The notes under the pieces: model-generated
Databases searched by the model: none
The model's input: only the letters and a program-made list of their open reading frames with translations
What the model was told of the DNA's origin: nothing
Program-made: the position numbers and the translations under genes
Assembly: GCF_900496965.1 (NCBI RefSeq)
Contig: NZ_UFQB01000008.1
Coordinates: forward strand, 62,001 to 126,000
Source: Achromobacter agilis
GTDB lineage: Bacteria > Pseudomonadota > Gammaproteobacteria > Burkholderiales > Burkholderiaceae_B
Length of the DNA stretch: 64,000 nt
Direction of reading: 5' to 3'
Shown here: positions 1 through 8,507 of the stretch, one piece after another
Layout: every line of letters begins with the position of its first letter
Numbering within the stretch: position 1 is the stretch's first letter

Positions 1-63
1 TTCATTGTGTTTTTTCCCCTTGTGGTTGCAGTGCGTACATATTTTCCGCAGCGTGGGGGCTTA

Positions 64-1692
64 TCAGAAGCCCACGGCCTGCCCGTCGCGCCGGCTGTCG
101 CTGGCGGCGACGTAGCCCAGCTCGTTGTCGCTTTCAGACATGCGCCAGATGAACTGGCCCGCCCCGAAATCCATATAGGGATCGTCGACGGACTTCAAAG
201 CATGCCCGAGGTCTTTCAGGCCCGCAATGGTAGAAGCCTTCATATTGGTCTCGATATCCAGCGTGAAGTCGCGGTTGACCTTCCAGCGCGGCGCGCAGCA
301 GGCGGCCTGCGGATTCTGGTGGTAGTCGATCATGCGGATCACGGTCTGCATGTGGCCTTGGGGCTGCATGTCGCCGCCCATCACGCCGAAGCTCATGACC
401 GGCTTGCCGCCCTGGGTCAGGAAGCCGGGGATGATGGTATGGAACGGGCGCTTGCCGCCTTCGACCACGTTGGCCGACTGCGGATCCATCGAAAAGCCCA
501 CGCCGCGGTTCTGCATGCTGATGCCGGTACCCGGCACGACCACGCCCGACCCGAAACCCATGTAGTTGGACTGGATGAACGAGATCATCATGCCGTTCTC
601 GTCGGCGGCGGTCAGGTAGATGGTGCCGCCGGCGTGCGGGCGGCCCGCCTCGAAATGGGTGGCGCGGTCCAAGCGGATCAGCTTGGCGCGGCTGTCCAGG
701 TAGGCGTCCGACAGCATCTGTTCGGGCGTGACCTGCATGGAGCGCGGATCGGCCACGTACTTGTACAGGTCGGCGAAGGCCAGCTTCATGGCCTCGATCT
801 GGACGTGCTGCGATTGCGTCGAATCCACCGGCATGTCGGCCATGTCGAAGCGCTCGACGATGCCCAGCGCGATGAGCGCGGCGATGCCCTGCCCGTTCGG
901 CGGAATCTCGTGCAGCTCGTAGCCGCGGTACGACTTGGAGATCGGCTTGACCCATTCCGGGCGGTAGCCGCGCAGGTCTTCCAGCGTCATCGCGCCGCCG
1001 CATTCCTTGCTGAAGGCGGCGATGCGCTCGGCCAGCTCGCCTTCGTAGAAGTCGCGGCCCTTGGATTCGGCGATGCGGCGCAGCGTGTTGGCAGCGTCGG
1101 GGAAGCGGAAATGCTCGCCCACCTTGGGCGCGCGGCCTTCGGGCAGGAAAGCCTGGGCGTAGCCGGGCTGCGAGCTGAGCTCTTCCGCGGCGGCGGCCCA
1201 CTTGTGCGCCACCACCGGCGGCACGGCGTAGCCGCGCTCGGCGATCTCGATGGCGGGCTCGAACAGCTGCTCGAAGGGCAGCTTGCCCAGTTTTTCGTGC
1301 AGCGCGGCCCAGCCGGCCACCACGCCCGGCACCGTCACCGCATCCCAGCCGCGCTTGGGCTGGATGGCCAGGCCATTGGGGCCCACGCCGTACTTGCGCT
1401 TGAAGTACTCGACGTTCCAGGCGGCCGGCGCCACGCCGGACGAATTCAGTCCGTGCAGTTCCTTGCCGTCCCAAACGATGGCGAAGCAGTCGCCGCCCAG
1501 GCCGCAGGAAACCGGTTCGACCAGCACGATCGTCGCGGCCGCGGCAATGGCGGCGTCCACGGCGTTGCCGCCCTTGAGCAGCATGCGCAATCCCGCCTGG
1601 GCTGCAAGCGGGTGCGACGTGGAGACCACGTTGCGGGCAAACAGCGGAATGCGGACGGAAGGATACGGGTTGCCCCAGTCGAAGGATTTCAT
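64..1692 (-). CDS. gamma-glutamyltransferase family protein
   Basis: A 542-residue protein of the gamma-glutamyltranspeptidase/cephalosporin acylase family, Ntn hydrolases that cleave themselves into two subunits and hydrolyse or transfer gamma-glutamyl groups. Seen: the N-terminal stretch STSHPLAAQAGLRML, the glycine-rich GGNAVDAAIAAA segment and GLGGDCFA typical of the large subunit, and near residue 355 the GGTIYLTAADENG segment, where the Thr after GG would be the cleavage site and nucleophile. There is no signal peptide, unlike the periplasmic E. coli Ggt, so this is the shorter cytoplasmic YwrD-like class (inference). It is transcribed away from a LysR gene starting at 1798, which probably regulates it. 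The substrate cannot be told from sequence. Confidence 0.88.
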   Translation of the reverse strand: MKSFDWGNPYPSVRIPLFARNVVSTSHPLAAQAGLRMLLKGGNAVDAAIAAAATIVLVEPVSCGLGGDCFAIVWDGKELHGLNSSGVAPAAWNVEYFKRKYGVGPNGLAIQPKRGWDAVTVPGVVAGWAALHEKLGKLPFEQLFEPAIEIAERGYAVPPVVAHKWAAAAEELSSQPGYAQAFLPEGRAPKVGEHFRFPDAANTLRRIAESKGRDFYEGELAERIAAFSKECGGAMTLEDLRGYRPEWVKPISKSYRGYELHEIPPNGQGIAALIALGIVERFDMADMPVDSTQSQHVQIEAMKLAFADLYKYVADPRSMQVTPEQMLSDAYLDSRAKLIRLDRATHFEAGRPHAGGTIYLTAADENGMMISFIQSNYMGFGSGVVVPGTGISMQNRGVGFSMDPQSANVVEGGKRPFHTIIPGFLTQGGKPVMSFGVMGGDMQPQGHMQTVIRMIDYHQNPQAACCAPRWKVNRDFTLDIETNMKASTIAGLKDLGHALKSVDDPYMDFGAGQFIWRMSESDNELGYVAASDSRRDGQAVGF

Positions 1693-1756
1693 GTGGCTAG
1701 TCTCATAAGGGATTGGTGTTCATAGACCCTGGCGAAAGTACTCTTGTGATCTAATT

Positions 1757-1771
1757 AAATCAATTTGATTT
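1757..1771. promoter_or_regulatory. Dyad in the ggt/LysR divergent promoter region
   Basis: AAATCA and TGATTT form a 6-bp inverted repeat around ATT in an AT-rich stretch between the two divergent genes. Size, position and AT-richness suit a LysR-type regulator box. This is inferred from symmetry and location only. Confidence 0.35.
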
Positions 1772-1797
1772 TTTGTTCCGTCATAAAAGATTTTTTT

Positions 1798-2700
1798 ATG
1801 AGTACGATCCGGTTCCTGCGCACTTTCCTGGCCGTCGCGCACCACGGCTCTTTCTCGGAAGCCGCCGAACAGGTCGCCCTGACCCAGGCGGCCGTCAGTT
1901 TCCAGATGCGCGCGCTCGAGGCCGAACTGGGCCGGGAACTGTTCGACCGCAGCGGCCGTCTTGCCATTCTTAACGCAGCCGGCCGGGAATTGCTACCGGA
2001 AATCAAGCACTTGCTGGATTTGTACGACCGTATGAGGCTGCCGCGCACCGTTCCGGGCGAGCTCGCCGGCTCGGTCTCCGTGGGCAGCATCGTGTCGTGC
2101 ATGGGCACCCTGTCCAAGGTGGTGTCAGGGATGAAGAAGCGTCATCCCAAGCTGGATGTGCGCATCCTGTCGGGCAAGGCCAGCGAACTGGCCGGCAAGG
2201 TTGAGGACGGCGAACTGGACGCGGCCTTCCTGGTCGAGGCCGGCCGCAAAATGGCCAGCACCCGCTGGACGGCGCTCTATGAAGAAGAGATGGTGGTCAT
2301 CGCGCCGCGTTCGGCGCCGGGCGGGGACGCGCGCCAGGTGCTGGCGTCCAACCCCTTCTTGCGGTTCGACCGCACCCAGCGCACCGGCCTGCAGATCGAC
2401 CGGCTGCTGCGGCGCCTTGCGGTGCCGCTGGACGAATTCCTGGAGCTCAACGCCATTGAAACGCTGGTGGAACTCGTGCGGCAGGAAGTGGGCGTGACCT
2501 TGCTGCCCCTGATCCACGGTTCCAATTGGCAGCAGAGCCCCGAGCTGCGGATCCTCCGCCTGCCCCGGGATCTGGGGCCGCTCTCGCGCTCCATCGGCAT
2601 GCTGGAACGGCGCGAGCACGCCCGCCAGGGCATCACGGCGGCAATCTGCGCAAGCTGCGTCGCGGCGTTCCGCGAACGCGACGCGCAGACTGCCGCCTAG
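1798..2700 (+). CDS. LysR-family transcriptional regulator
   Basis: A 300-residue LysR-type regulator. The N-terminal winged HTH is clear (IRFLRTFLAVAHHGSFSEAA, then QVALTQAAVSFQMRALEAEL and LGRELFDR), followed by the two-lobe effector-binding fold. The frame is open upstream to 1765, but the start at 1798 puts the usual LysR opening right at the N terminus and is preferred. It is divergent from the gamma-glutamyltransferase gene across about 105 bp of AT-rich DNA, the usual arrangement for a LysR gene and its target. The effector is unknown. Confidence 0.88.
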   Translation: MSTIRFLRTFLAVAHHGSFSEAAEQVALTQAAVSFQMRALEAELGRELFDRSGRLAILNAAGRELLPEIKHLLDLYDRMRLPRTVPGELAGSVSVGSIVSCMGTLSKVVSGMKKRHPKLDVRILSGKASELAGKVEDGELDAAFLVEAGRKMASTRWTALYEEEMVVIAPRSAPGGDARQVLASNPFLRFDRTQRTGLQIDRLLRRLAVPLDEFLELNAIETLVELVRQEVGVTLLPLIHGSNWQQSPELRILRLPRDLGPLSRSIGMLERREHARQGITAAICASCVAAFRERDAQTAA

Positions 2701-2717
2701 GGCCTGTAAACAGGCCC
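2700..2717. terminator. Hairpin between convergent LysR and phospholipase C genes
   Basis: GGGCCTG, loop TAAA, CAGGCCC: a 7-bp perfect stem beginning at the last base of the LysR stop codon and ending 9 bp before the convergent phospholipase stop. There is no clear T tract, so bidirectional termination is an inference from position. Confidence 0.45.
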
Positions 2718-2725
2718 CAGGCCTC

Positions 2726-4897
2726 TTACAGCGTCATTGCCGGGTCGGTCACCGAGGGCCGGCCGGTCTCGACGCGGCCGGCGAAGCGGCGCAGGTAGGC
2801 GGGGTCTTCCTGCAGGCTCGCCGTGAAGTCGTACCAGCCGCCGCTGCCGGACAGGGCCCAGTGCTGCTCGACCTGCCCGCCCGCGGGCACGGTGAGCGTC
2901 CAGCGCTCATGGTTGGCGTAGTAGGCGTTGGGCGCGACCACGAAGGTGCACGGCGCCGTGCCGCCATTGACGAAGCTGACATAGATGTCGCCGTTGGCGA
3001 CGTCGTAGCAGACCCGGATCTCGGCATTCAGGCCCGCCGTGCGCGCCAGCGCAAGGTCACCCGCGAAGTGCCGGTGATAGCCGTTGGGGCCCAGCACCCA
3101 CAGGTCGTATTTGCCGCCGTCGGCCGCGGCGTCCCAGATGCCTTCGAGCTGCTTGTCCGGCTCCACCGTATAGCGGCGCGGCAGGCGGTCCAGGTGCAGG
3201 CGGTCATACACGTGGAAGACCGCCGCGGCGGCGCCGGTGTTGGCGCAGATCAGGCGCATGGCGCCCGTGCCGGGTTGGGCGCGGCCGCTGGTGTGCAGTT
3301 CGTACGGCAAGGCGCGGGAATAACGCACGCCCTTTTCCTGCACCGGCCGGCCCTGGGTGGACGGATCCGGCAGCGGCACGGCGGTCAGCGCCTGCTGGTC
3401 GGCGCGCACCTGGTCGGCGCCCGCGCGGGTCAGCAGGTTCAGGTCGGGCAGCTTTTCGTCGTTGGGCGTGGCGAAGTTGAAGGCCGACGTCAGGTCGCCC
3501 AGCACGGCGCGGCGCCACGGGCTGATGTTGTCCTCGGCCACGCCGAAGCGCGCTTCCAGGAAACGCAGCACCGACGTGTGGTCGAAGGCCTGGGAGTTGA
3601 CCCAGCCGCCACGGCTCCAGGGCGACACGATGTACATGGGCACGCGCGGCCCCGGACCGTAGACGCGGTCGTCGGCGGCATCCTGGGCGGACGGGCGCGT
3701 GTGGCGTTCCAGGTCGGTATTCACCGTGGACGCGCCGGCCATCGAGCCATCGGGGTTCAGCGACGGCGCGGCGGGCGGCGGCACATGGTCGAAATAGCCG
3801 TCGTTCTCGTCGAAGTTGATGAGCAGCACGGTCTTGCTCCAGACCTCCGGATTGGCGGTCAGGGCGTCCAGCGCTTCCTGGATGTACCAGGCGCCCTGAA
3901 TGGGGCTGGACGGGCCGGGGTGCTCCGAGTACGTGGCCGGCGCCACGATCCACGACACCTGCGGCAAGGTGCCGTTGGCCACGTCGTCGCGCAGCGATTG
4001 CAGGAAACCGCCGTCGGGCATGGTGTTTGCCGTGCCCTTGTACAGCGGGTTGGCGGCGTCCGCGGCCGGCGTCCATGCCGGATACGGCGCGCCATTGCTG
4101 CCGTTGCCGGCCAGTTCGTTGGCGCGGCGGTACTGGCGGAACCCGGCCAGCGAGTTGTCGCCGAAGTTCTCGGGCAGGTTCTGGTAGACCTTCCAGCTCA
4201 CGCCCGCTTCCTGCAGGCGCTCGGGATAGGTCTTCCAGGTCCAGCCGGTGGACGAGGCGCCCAGGCTGTCCCACTGGTTGCGGGTGGACGGGCCGTTGCC
4301 CTGCGCCAGCGGGTCGTTGGTGCCGGTCCAGAGGAACAGGCGGTTGGTGTTGGTGCCGCCGTGCGTCGAGCAATGGTAGGCGTCGCACAGCGTGAACGCC
4401 TCGGCCAGGGCGAACTGGAATTCCACCTCTTTCTGGCGGTAGTAGCCCATGGACTGGTTCTGCTTGTAGCGCGGCCACTGTTCCATGCGCCCGCCGTCCC
4501 ACGCCAGTTGCGCGTCCAGGTAATCATGCGGCGTGCCGGCCACGCGCTGGGCATTGCCCTGCGTGCTGTCCAGGTGATACGGCATCACGACACGCGTGCC
4601 GTTGTTCTGCTCCCAGACCGAGCGCTTGTCGGGCAAAGGAATGGTGATGCGGTCGCCGAAACCGCGCACGCCCTTGAACGTGCCGAAATACATGTCGAAC
4701 GAGCGGTTTTCCTGCATCAGGATAACCACGTGCTCGACGTCATTGATGGTGCCGGTGCGGTTGTTGGCCGGAATCGCCAGCGCACGGCGGATGGCGGGCG
4801 GGAACATCGACAGCGCGGTCAGCCCCGCGGTCGAGGCGGCGGCGTTGCGCAGGAACCGGCGCTTGCCGGCGTGGACCTGGTCTTTATCGGACGTCAC
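2726..4897 (-). CDS. plcC: Phosphocholine-specific phospholipase C, Tat-exported
   Basis: A 723-residue phospholipase C of the PlcH/PlcN/AcpA superfamily, which hydrolyses phosphatidylcholine and sphingomyelin head groups. Seen: a twin-arginine signal (KRRFLRNAA near residue 12, then a hydrophobic Ala-rich stretch), the metal-site motif VVILMQENRSFDMYFG, the nucleophile region CSTHGGTNTNRL, the NFDENDGYFDHVPPP motif, and a C-terminal region of about 200 residues matching the paired small beta domains of this family. Length is normal. It is the last of three exported-protein genes read on this strand (lipoprotein phosphatase, small lipoprotein, PLC), 36 bp after the small lipoprotein. Tat export followed by type II secretion is known for Pseudomonas PlcH/PlcN; the T2SS cluster next door makes the same route likely here (inference). 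The symbol follows the family and is tentative. Confidence 0.9.
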   Translation of the reverse strand: MTSDKDQVHAGKRRFLRNAAASTAGLTALSMFPPAIRRALAIPANNRTGTINDVEHVVILMQENRSFDMYFGTFKGVRGFGDRITIPLPDKRSVWEQNNGTRVVMPYHLDSTQGNAQRVAGTPHDYLDAQLAWDGGRMEQWPRYKQNQSMGYYRQKEVEFQFALAEAFTLCDAYHCSTHGGTNTNRLFLWTGTNDPLAQGNGPSTRNQWDSLGASSTGWTWKTYPERLQEAGVSWKVYQNLPENFGDNSLAGFRQYRRANELAGNGSNGAPYPAWTPAADAANPLYKGTANTMPDGGFLQSLRDDVANGTLPQVSWIVAPATYSEHPGPSSPIQGAWYIQEALDALTANPEVWSKTVLLINFDENDGYFDHVPPPAAPSLNPDGSMAGASTVNTDLERHTRPSAQDAADDRVYGPGPRVPMYIVSPWSRGGWVNSQAFDHTSVLRFLEARFGVAEDNISPWRRAVLGDLTSAFNFATPNDEKLPDLNLLTRAGADQVRADQQALTAVPLPDPSTQGRPVQEKGVRYSRALPYELHTSGRAQPGTGAMRLICANTGAAAAVFHVYDRLHLDRLPRRYTVEPDKQLEGIWDAAADGGKYDLWVLGPNGYHRHFAGDLALARTAGLNAEIRVCYDVANGDIYVSFVNGGTAPCTFVVAPNAYYANHERWTLTVPAGGQVEQHWALSGSGGWYDFTASLQEDPAYLRRFAGRVETGRPSVTDPAMTL

Positions 4898-4932
4898 GGA
4901 TTCTATTTCCTATGGATTCGAGGGAAGCGGGC

Positions 4933-5121
4933 TCAGGGCGCGCAGCGCAATTCGGGCTTGGTCGGCGTGGGCGGCACCGGGGTCGGCGTCTCGGGCTGGC
5001 CGCCATTGCCCGGAGGCTCGCTGCCATCGCCGTCGTCGCCACCGCAGGCGGCCAGCGTGGCGCTCAGCATCAGCACCGCGCCGAGGCGCATGAAACCGCG
5101 CAAAATCATGGACTTGCTCAT
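4933..5121 (-). CDS. Small proline-rich lipoprotein (62 aa), unknown function
   Basis: A 62-residue predicted lipoprotein: a basic N terminus, the hydrophobic segment GAVLMLSATLAA, lipobox LAAC with the lipidated Cys near residue 25, then an acidic/glycine linker (GGDDGDGSEPPGNGG), a Pro/Thr run and a C-terminal RCAP. Asp right after the CGG could affect Lol sorting, but I would not rely on it. It lies 21 bp after the phosphatase lipoprotein and 36 bp before plcC, so it is probably cotranscribed. The mature chain is almost entirely linker-like. It may be a structural or accessory lipoprotein or the remnant of a longer one. I do not recognise a family. Confidence 0.6.
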   Translation of the reverse strand: MSKSMILRGFMRLGAVLMLSATLAACGGDDGDGSEPPGNGGQPETPTPVPPTPTKPELRCAP

Positions 5122-5142
5122 CGTTTTTCTATCCTTGGAACA

Positions 5143-7152
5143 TCAGGGAAACAGTTCGGAAACGGACTTGCCGGACAGGGCCAGGGATTTCACCTCGTCT
5201 TCCGTCAGGGCGCGCGACCAATAGGCCAGGTCATCGAAGTACATCGTGTACGGGCCCTTGGTGCCGGCGCAGCAGATGCCGTAGGTGCCGCGTCCGTCTT
5301 CGTTCAGGCCCAGGTGCGGCCCGAAGACGCCAGCGATCTTGCTCAGGTCCACCGCGGCCGTTCCGACGGTGCGGCTGGAATAGCCCAGCTCACTGTCGTA
5401 GACCGAAGCCGTCAGGGTCTTGGCCGCCTTGTCGACGGTCATCGCGATGTAGACCGGCTTGTTCGCGGTGAACTTCACGTTGTTGATGTCGACCCGGGCG
5501 CCGCCGCCCGCCAGGTTGAAATACAGCACCGGGCCAGCCCATTGCGCGATGGTGATACCGGGGTTGCCGCCGGAGTTGTAGTCCTTGTTGCCCAGGATGG
5601 AACGGTCGTTGGCCGTGCCGTCGGACTGGTACCAGAAGCCGATGGTGAAGGCCGACGACGCGTCCAGCATGCCCGCCGGATAATCCAGCTTGAAGGCGCC
5701 TATCGGGTCCCCGCTGCGGTCGTTCTTGAACATCTTGCCGAACACGCCCGCGTCGGCGTAGGCCGGCGCCTGCACGCCGTCATAGGGCGTGATGGTTCCG
5801 CCGCCCGCGGCCACGTCCGTGACATTGCCTTCGAACGGGAACAGCATCGTCAGGCCGGTACGCAGCGAGGCCAGCAAAGGCAAGGGCTTGGTGTAGGCGA
5901 CCGTGGCGCGCACCGCCGTAATGGCGCTGCCCACGGACATGCTGTAGTTCAGCGTGTGCAGGCCTTCGGTATCGAACGACAGATCCTTGTCGACGTACTC
6001 GGCGGCCGTCCCCGGCACGCGCGCTATCTCCGCGCCGTCCCGGCTGATCACGATGTCGCCGGTGGGCTCGCCGACGCGGACCCAGTTCAGTGTCACGCTC
6101 TTGTTGTCCATGGACGTGCGCGCCGAGGCATTGCGCAGGGCCAGGGAACCGGAGAGAGACGTGCCCGCCATGTCGTAGCCGGCCGCGGCCGGCAGCGCGC
6201 CCAGGTGCTGCAGCAGGGTCGGCGCCACGTCGGCCGCGCTGGGCAGCGCATACCAATTGTTGTCCCACAGGCCGTCGAACGAAGCGTCATCGGCGCTGCC
6301 GCCGAGCAGCGCCGGCTGGTTTGCCGCCAGCAGGATCGTCTTGTTCGACGAGAAGGGCCGGCCGTCGCTGGCGCCGGTCTTGCCCAGGCCGTGGCTAGAG
6401 GCCACGACGACCAGCCAGTTCTCGCCCGGATGGTCCGCCTTGCGGTCGGCGATCTGCTTGGTCAGGGTGCCGATGGCGGCGTCCGCATGGCGGATGGCCT
6501 CGTCGTACGCGCCGCCGAAGCCGGACTCCGACGCGACGCGCTCCGGCGCGCCGAACTGCGCCACCACCACGTCATAGCCTTCCGTGATGCGATCGCGCGC
6601 CTGGGTGGCCACGCAATCGTCGACGCCGGCGCAATCGGTCAGCGCCTGCAGGTAGCCCGCGTCGCGGTCGCCGCCGACGAGTCCGGCCAGCAGGGTCGAA
6701 TTGAAGGCGGCGGCGGTCCGCGCCTCGGGCAGCGCCGCCTTGACGCGCTGGAACAGCGTCGGCGTCTTGATCGCCTCGCCCTGCACCGTGTAGCGCACGC
6801 CGTGCTGGTCGGCCCACTGGCCCGTCAGCAGCGTGGCCCAGCCGGGCGCGGGCAGCGTGGGCTGCTGCGTGACGGCGCCCGTCACGCCGCCGGTCCAGGC
6901 GCGCGTGGCGGTCAGCTGGCCGATGCTGGCGAGCGACTGGTCGGCCACCCCGCGCCGCATCGCATCGTAGGTCAGGCCGTCGACGCCGATGAACAGCACC
7001 TTGTCGGCCCGGGTCTGGTCCGGCTCGGTCACGGGAGGCTGCGTCGGCGGCGCCGTGGCGTCGTCGCTGTCGTCATCGCTGCCGCCGCAGCCGGCCAATG
7101 CGCTGGTCGCCAGCAATGTGGCGCACCATTTTCTCCAATCCAATGCTTGCAT
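5143..7152 (-). CDS. Alkaline-phosphatase-fold phosphodiesterase lipoprotein with LamG-like domain
   Basis: A 669-residue exported lipoprotein. Seen in order: signal peptide with lipobox ALAGC (Cys near 22); an acidic Ser/Asp/Pro linker; a nucleotide-pyrophosphatase/alkaline phosphatase-type domain (about 48-330) with FIGVDGLTYD carrying a metal Asp, the PTLPAPGWATLLTG nucleophile region, and VVVASSHGLGK carrying a metal His; a fibronectin-like beta region (about 340-420); and a C-terminal LamG/concanavalin-like domain (about 440-640, with FTIGFWYQSDG and MYFDDLAYWSRALTEDEV). It probably removes phosphate from an extracellular substrate held by the LamG domain. It is the first gene of a three-gene exported-protein group ending in plcC. 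Catalytic assignment rests on motif similarity; the substrate is unknown. Confidence 0.82.
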   Translation of the reverse strand: MQALDWRKWCATLLATSALAGCGGSDDDSDDATAPPTQPPVTEPDQTRADKVLFIGVDGLTYDAMRRGVADQSLASIGQLTATRAWTGGVTGAVTQQPTLPAPGWATLLTGQWADQHGVRYTVQGEAIKTPTLFQRVKAALPEARTAAAFNSTLLAGLVGGDRDAGYLQALTDCAGVDDCVATQARDRITEGYDVVVAQFGAPERVASESGFGGAYDEAIRHADAAIGTLTKQIADRKADHPGENWLVVVASSHGLGKTGASDGRPFSSNKTILLAANQPALLGGSADDASFDGLWDNNWYALPSAADVAPTLLQHLGALPAAAGYDMAGTSLSGSLALRNASARTSMDNKSVTLNWVRVGEPTGDIVISRDGAEIARVPGTAAEYVDKDLSFDTEGLHTLNYSMSVGSAITAVRATVAYTKPLPLLASLRTGLTMLFPFEGNVTDVAAGGGTITPYDGVQAPAYADAGVFGKMFKNDRSGDPIGAFKLDYPAGMLDASSAFTIGFWYQSDGTANDRSILGNKDYNSGGNPGITIAQWAGPVLYFNLAGGGARVDINNVKFTANKPVYIAMTVDKAAKTLTASVYDSELGYSSRTVGTAAVDLSKIAGVFGPHLGLNEDGRGTYGICCAGTKGPYTMYFDDLAYWSRALTEDEVKSLALSGKSVSELFP

Positions 7153-7546
7153 GCTTCTCTTCTCGCTTCATGAACAGGTTTTGCGTTGGCGCACATGGTG
7201 GCCGCCAAAAGTGAAAGGCCCGTGAAGCGGAAAGGAGAAAGGCTGATCGAGGGATCAGGATTTTTTTATCTAGGGAGTAGTTGAGAGGGACCGGGTGCTT
7301 ATGCGGGGGGTGAGTGCCAGACACCCGGGGAGCATTGGGGCTAGTCTTCAGGGCGGTTCGTAAGGGTGTCAGGCACTTGCACTTTCTGGCCGCCGCATGC
7401 TCCGCCAGGTGTCTGACACCCTGGTGCGCCGCCCGCCCCTGCACGACGCCCGTCAAAGGGTGTCTGACACCACACCATCAACGCTCACCATCCTGTCACA
7501 CACCCCCGCTATAGTCCCCGCGTCGACCCCAGCCGTTCCGCACCCC
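7153..7546. other. Intergenic region between phosphatase lipoprotein and gspC
   Basis: About 390 bp without a credible gene. It must hold the divergent promoters for the lipoprotein/plcC group (-) and the gsp genes (+). A run of seven T at 7261-7267 lies in the leader of the minus-strand genes. The right half (7314-7471) is filled by four palindromic repeats described separately. I found no convincing Pho box. Confidence 0.6.
7314..7471. repeat. Composite palindromic repeat element, left copy
   Basis: Four copies of an 11-bp odd palindrome GTGTC-A/T-GACAC or one-base variants: 7314-7326 (GTGCCAGACACCC), 7364-7376 (GGGTGTCAGGCAC), 7408-7420 (GGTGTCTGACACC) and 7458-7471 (GGGTGTCTGACACC). The first two and the about 37 bp between them match the element right of gspF (18686-18749) in order and spacing, including TTCGTAAGGGTGTCAG against CTCGTAAGGGTGTCAG. 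The repeats sit between the phosphatase lipoprotein and gspC. They could be protein-binding sites, RNA hairpins or REP-like mobile elements. Confidence 0.8.
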
Positions 7547-7993
7547 ATGTCCTTCTCCCTGCGCTCCGCCCTGCCCGCCGCGCCCGCGGCGTTTCGTGTC
7601 ATCGCCATACTTGCATTGGCCACCGGCGTGGGGGTGTGGGGATCGATCCTGCTGGCGCCGCGCCCCGCGTCGCTGCCGCCGGCCGTGTCCGCCGCGGCCG
7701 CGCCGCGCGCCGCCGACAACACGTCCGTGGCCCTCTGGTTCGGCAAAGACGAAGCCATGCGCACACAGATCACCGTGCTCGGCGTCATCGCCGCGGGCCC
7801 CGACGGCGCCGCCGTGCTCAGCATCGACGGCGGCCCTCCCCTGGCCTGGCGCGTCGGCAACGAGGTCGCGCCGGGCATCGTGTTGCGCGAGGTCGCCGCG
7901 GACGCCGTCACCGTCGAACAAGCCGGGCGCGGCAGCCGCCTGGCCGCGCCGGCCTCTCAGCCCGCCCCGGCCGGTATTGCGCACGCGGGCTGA
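7547..7993 (+). CDS. gspC: Type II secretion system protein GspC (short form)
   Basis: A 148-residue inner-membrane protein. One TM helix (about 17-37), an Ala/Pro linker, then a small beta domain (ITVLGVIAAGPDGAAVLSIDGGPPLAWRVGNEVAPGIVL) that matches the GspC homology region, which docks onto the N0 domain of the secretin GspD. It lacks the PDZ or coiled-coil C-terminal domain of longer GspC proteins (about 270-300 residues), so it is a minimal GspC. The frame stays open upstream to 7397, but that part is repeat DNA; the ATG at 7547 directly precedes a normal N terminus. It is first in the plus-strand gsp run and ends 85 bp before gspG. Confidence 0.78.
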   Translation: MSFSLRSALPAAPAAFRVIAILALATGVGVWGSILLAPRPASLPPAVSAAAAPRAADNTSVALWFGKDEAMRTQITVLGVIAAGPDGAAVLSIDGGPPLAWRVGNEVAPGIVLREVAADAVTVEQAGRGSRLAAPASQPAPAGIAHAG

Positions 7994-8078
7994 AGCAAGG
8001 CAAAAGCCCGGCCGCCAATATTGCTGTCATATTTCATGACCACAATCCTGGACTTCTATTGAAGACCGGAGTTGCAAA

Positions 8079-8507
8079 GTGCGTCAGTTACCGCGCGGGC
8101 TTGCCCGCCAGCAAGGCTTCACCCTCATCGAGATCATGGTGGTGATCGTGATCATGGGAATTCTTGCTGCGTTGATCGTCCCCCGCGTGCTGGACCGTCC
8201 CGATCAGGCGCGCCAGGTGGCCGCTCGGCAGGACATCGCCGGCATCATGCAGGCGCTCAAGCTCTACCGCCTGGACAACGGCCGCTACCCCACCACGGCA
8301 CAGGGCCTGCGCGCGCTGGCCGAAAAGCCCGAGGGCGTCGCCAACTGGCGCGGCTACCTCGACAAGCTGCCCAACGACCCGTGGAGCCATCCCTACCAAT
8401 ACCTGAGCCCCGGCGTCAAAGGCGATATCGACGTGTTCTCGTTCGGCGCCGACAACAAGCCCGGCGGAGAGAACGGCGATGCCGACATCGGCTCCTGGGA
8501 ACTCTGA
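8079..8507 (+). CDS. gspG: Type II secretion major pseudopilin GspG
   Basis: A 142-residue major pseudopilin. The prepilin-peptidase site is QQG|FTLIEIMVVIVIMGILAA with Glu at mature position 5 and the long hydrophobic N-terminal helix. The C-terminal region has the GspG hallmarks LYRLDNGRYPTTAQGL and the calcium-loop segment near FGADNKPGGENGDADIGSWEL. The start is GTG at 8079, preceded by a GGAG-like site. It assembles into the periplasmic pseudopilus that pushes substrates through GspD. Its end overlaps gspH by 29 bp, indicating coupled translation. A separate prepilin peptidase (no gspO here) must process it. Confidence 0.95.
   Translation: MRQLPRGLARQQGFTLIEIMVVIVIMGILAALIVPRVLDRPDQARQVAARQDIAGIMQALKLYRLDNGRYPTTAQGLRALAEKPEGVANWRGYLDKLPNDPWSHPYQYLSPGVKGDIDVFSFGADNKPGGENGDADIGSWEL

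Noticed and set aside
7-1725. A 572-codon open frame on the plus strand opposite the gamma-glutamyltransferase gene
   Set aside because: His/Arg/Gly-rich translation without domains, exactly antisense to a recognised gene; a GC-bias artefact.
2861-5224. A 787-codon plus-strand open frame opposite the phospholipase C gene
   Set aside because: Low-complexity antisense frame of a well-identified gene. The same applies to the long frames opposite the phosphatase lipoprotein, nadE, lpd, bkdB and the E1 genes.
7153-7546. PhoB box upstream of the phosphatase/phospholipase genes
   Set aside because: No paired CTGTCAT direct repeats with 4-nt spacing are visible in this region.
7397-7546. A 198-residue GspC starting at 7397
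   Set aside because: The extra 50 residues are translated repeat DNA (two VSDT-containing palindromes) and lack a ribosome site; the start at 7547 gives a normal membrane-anchor N terminus.
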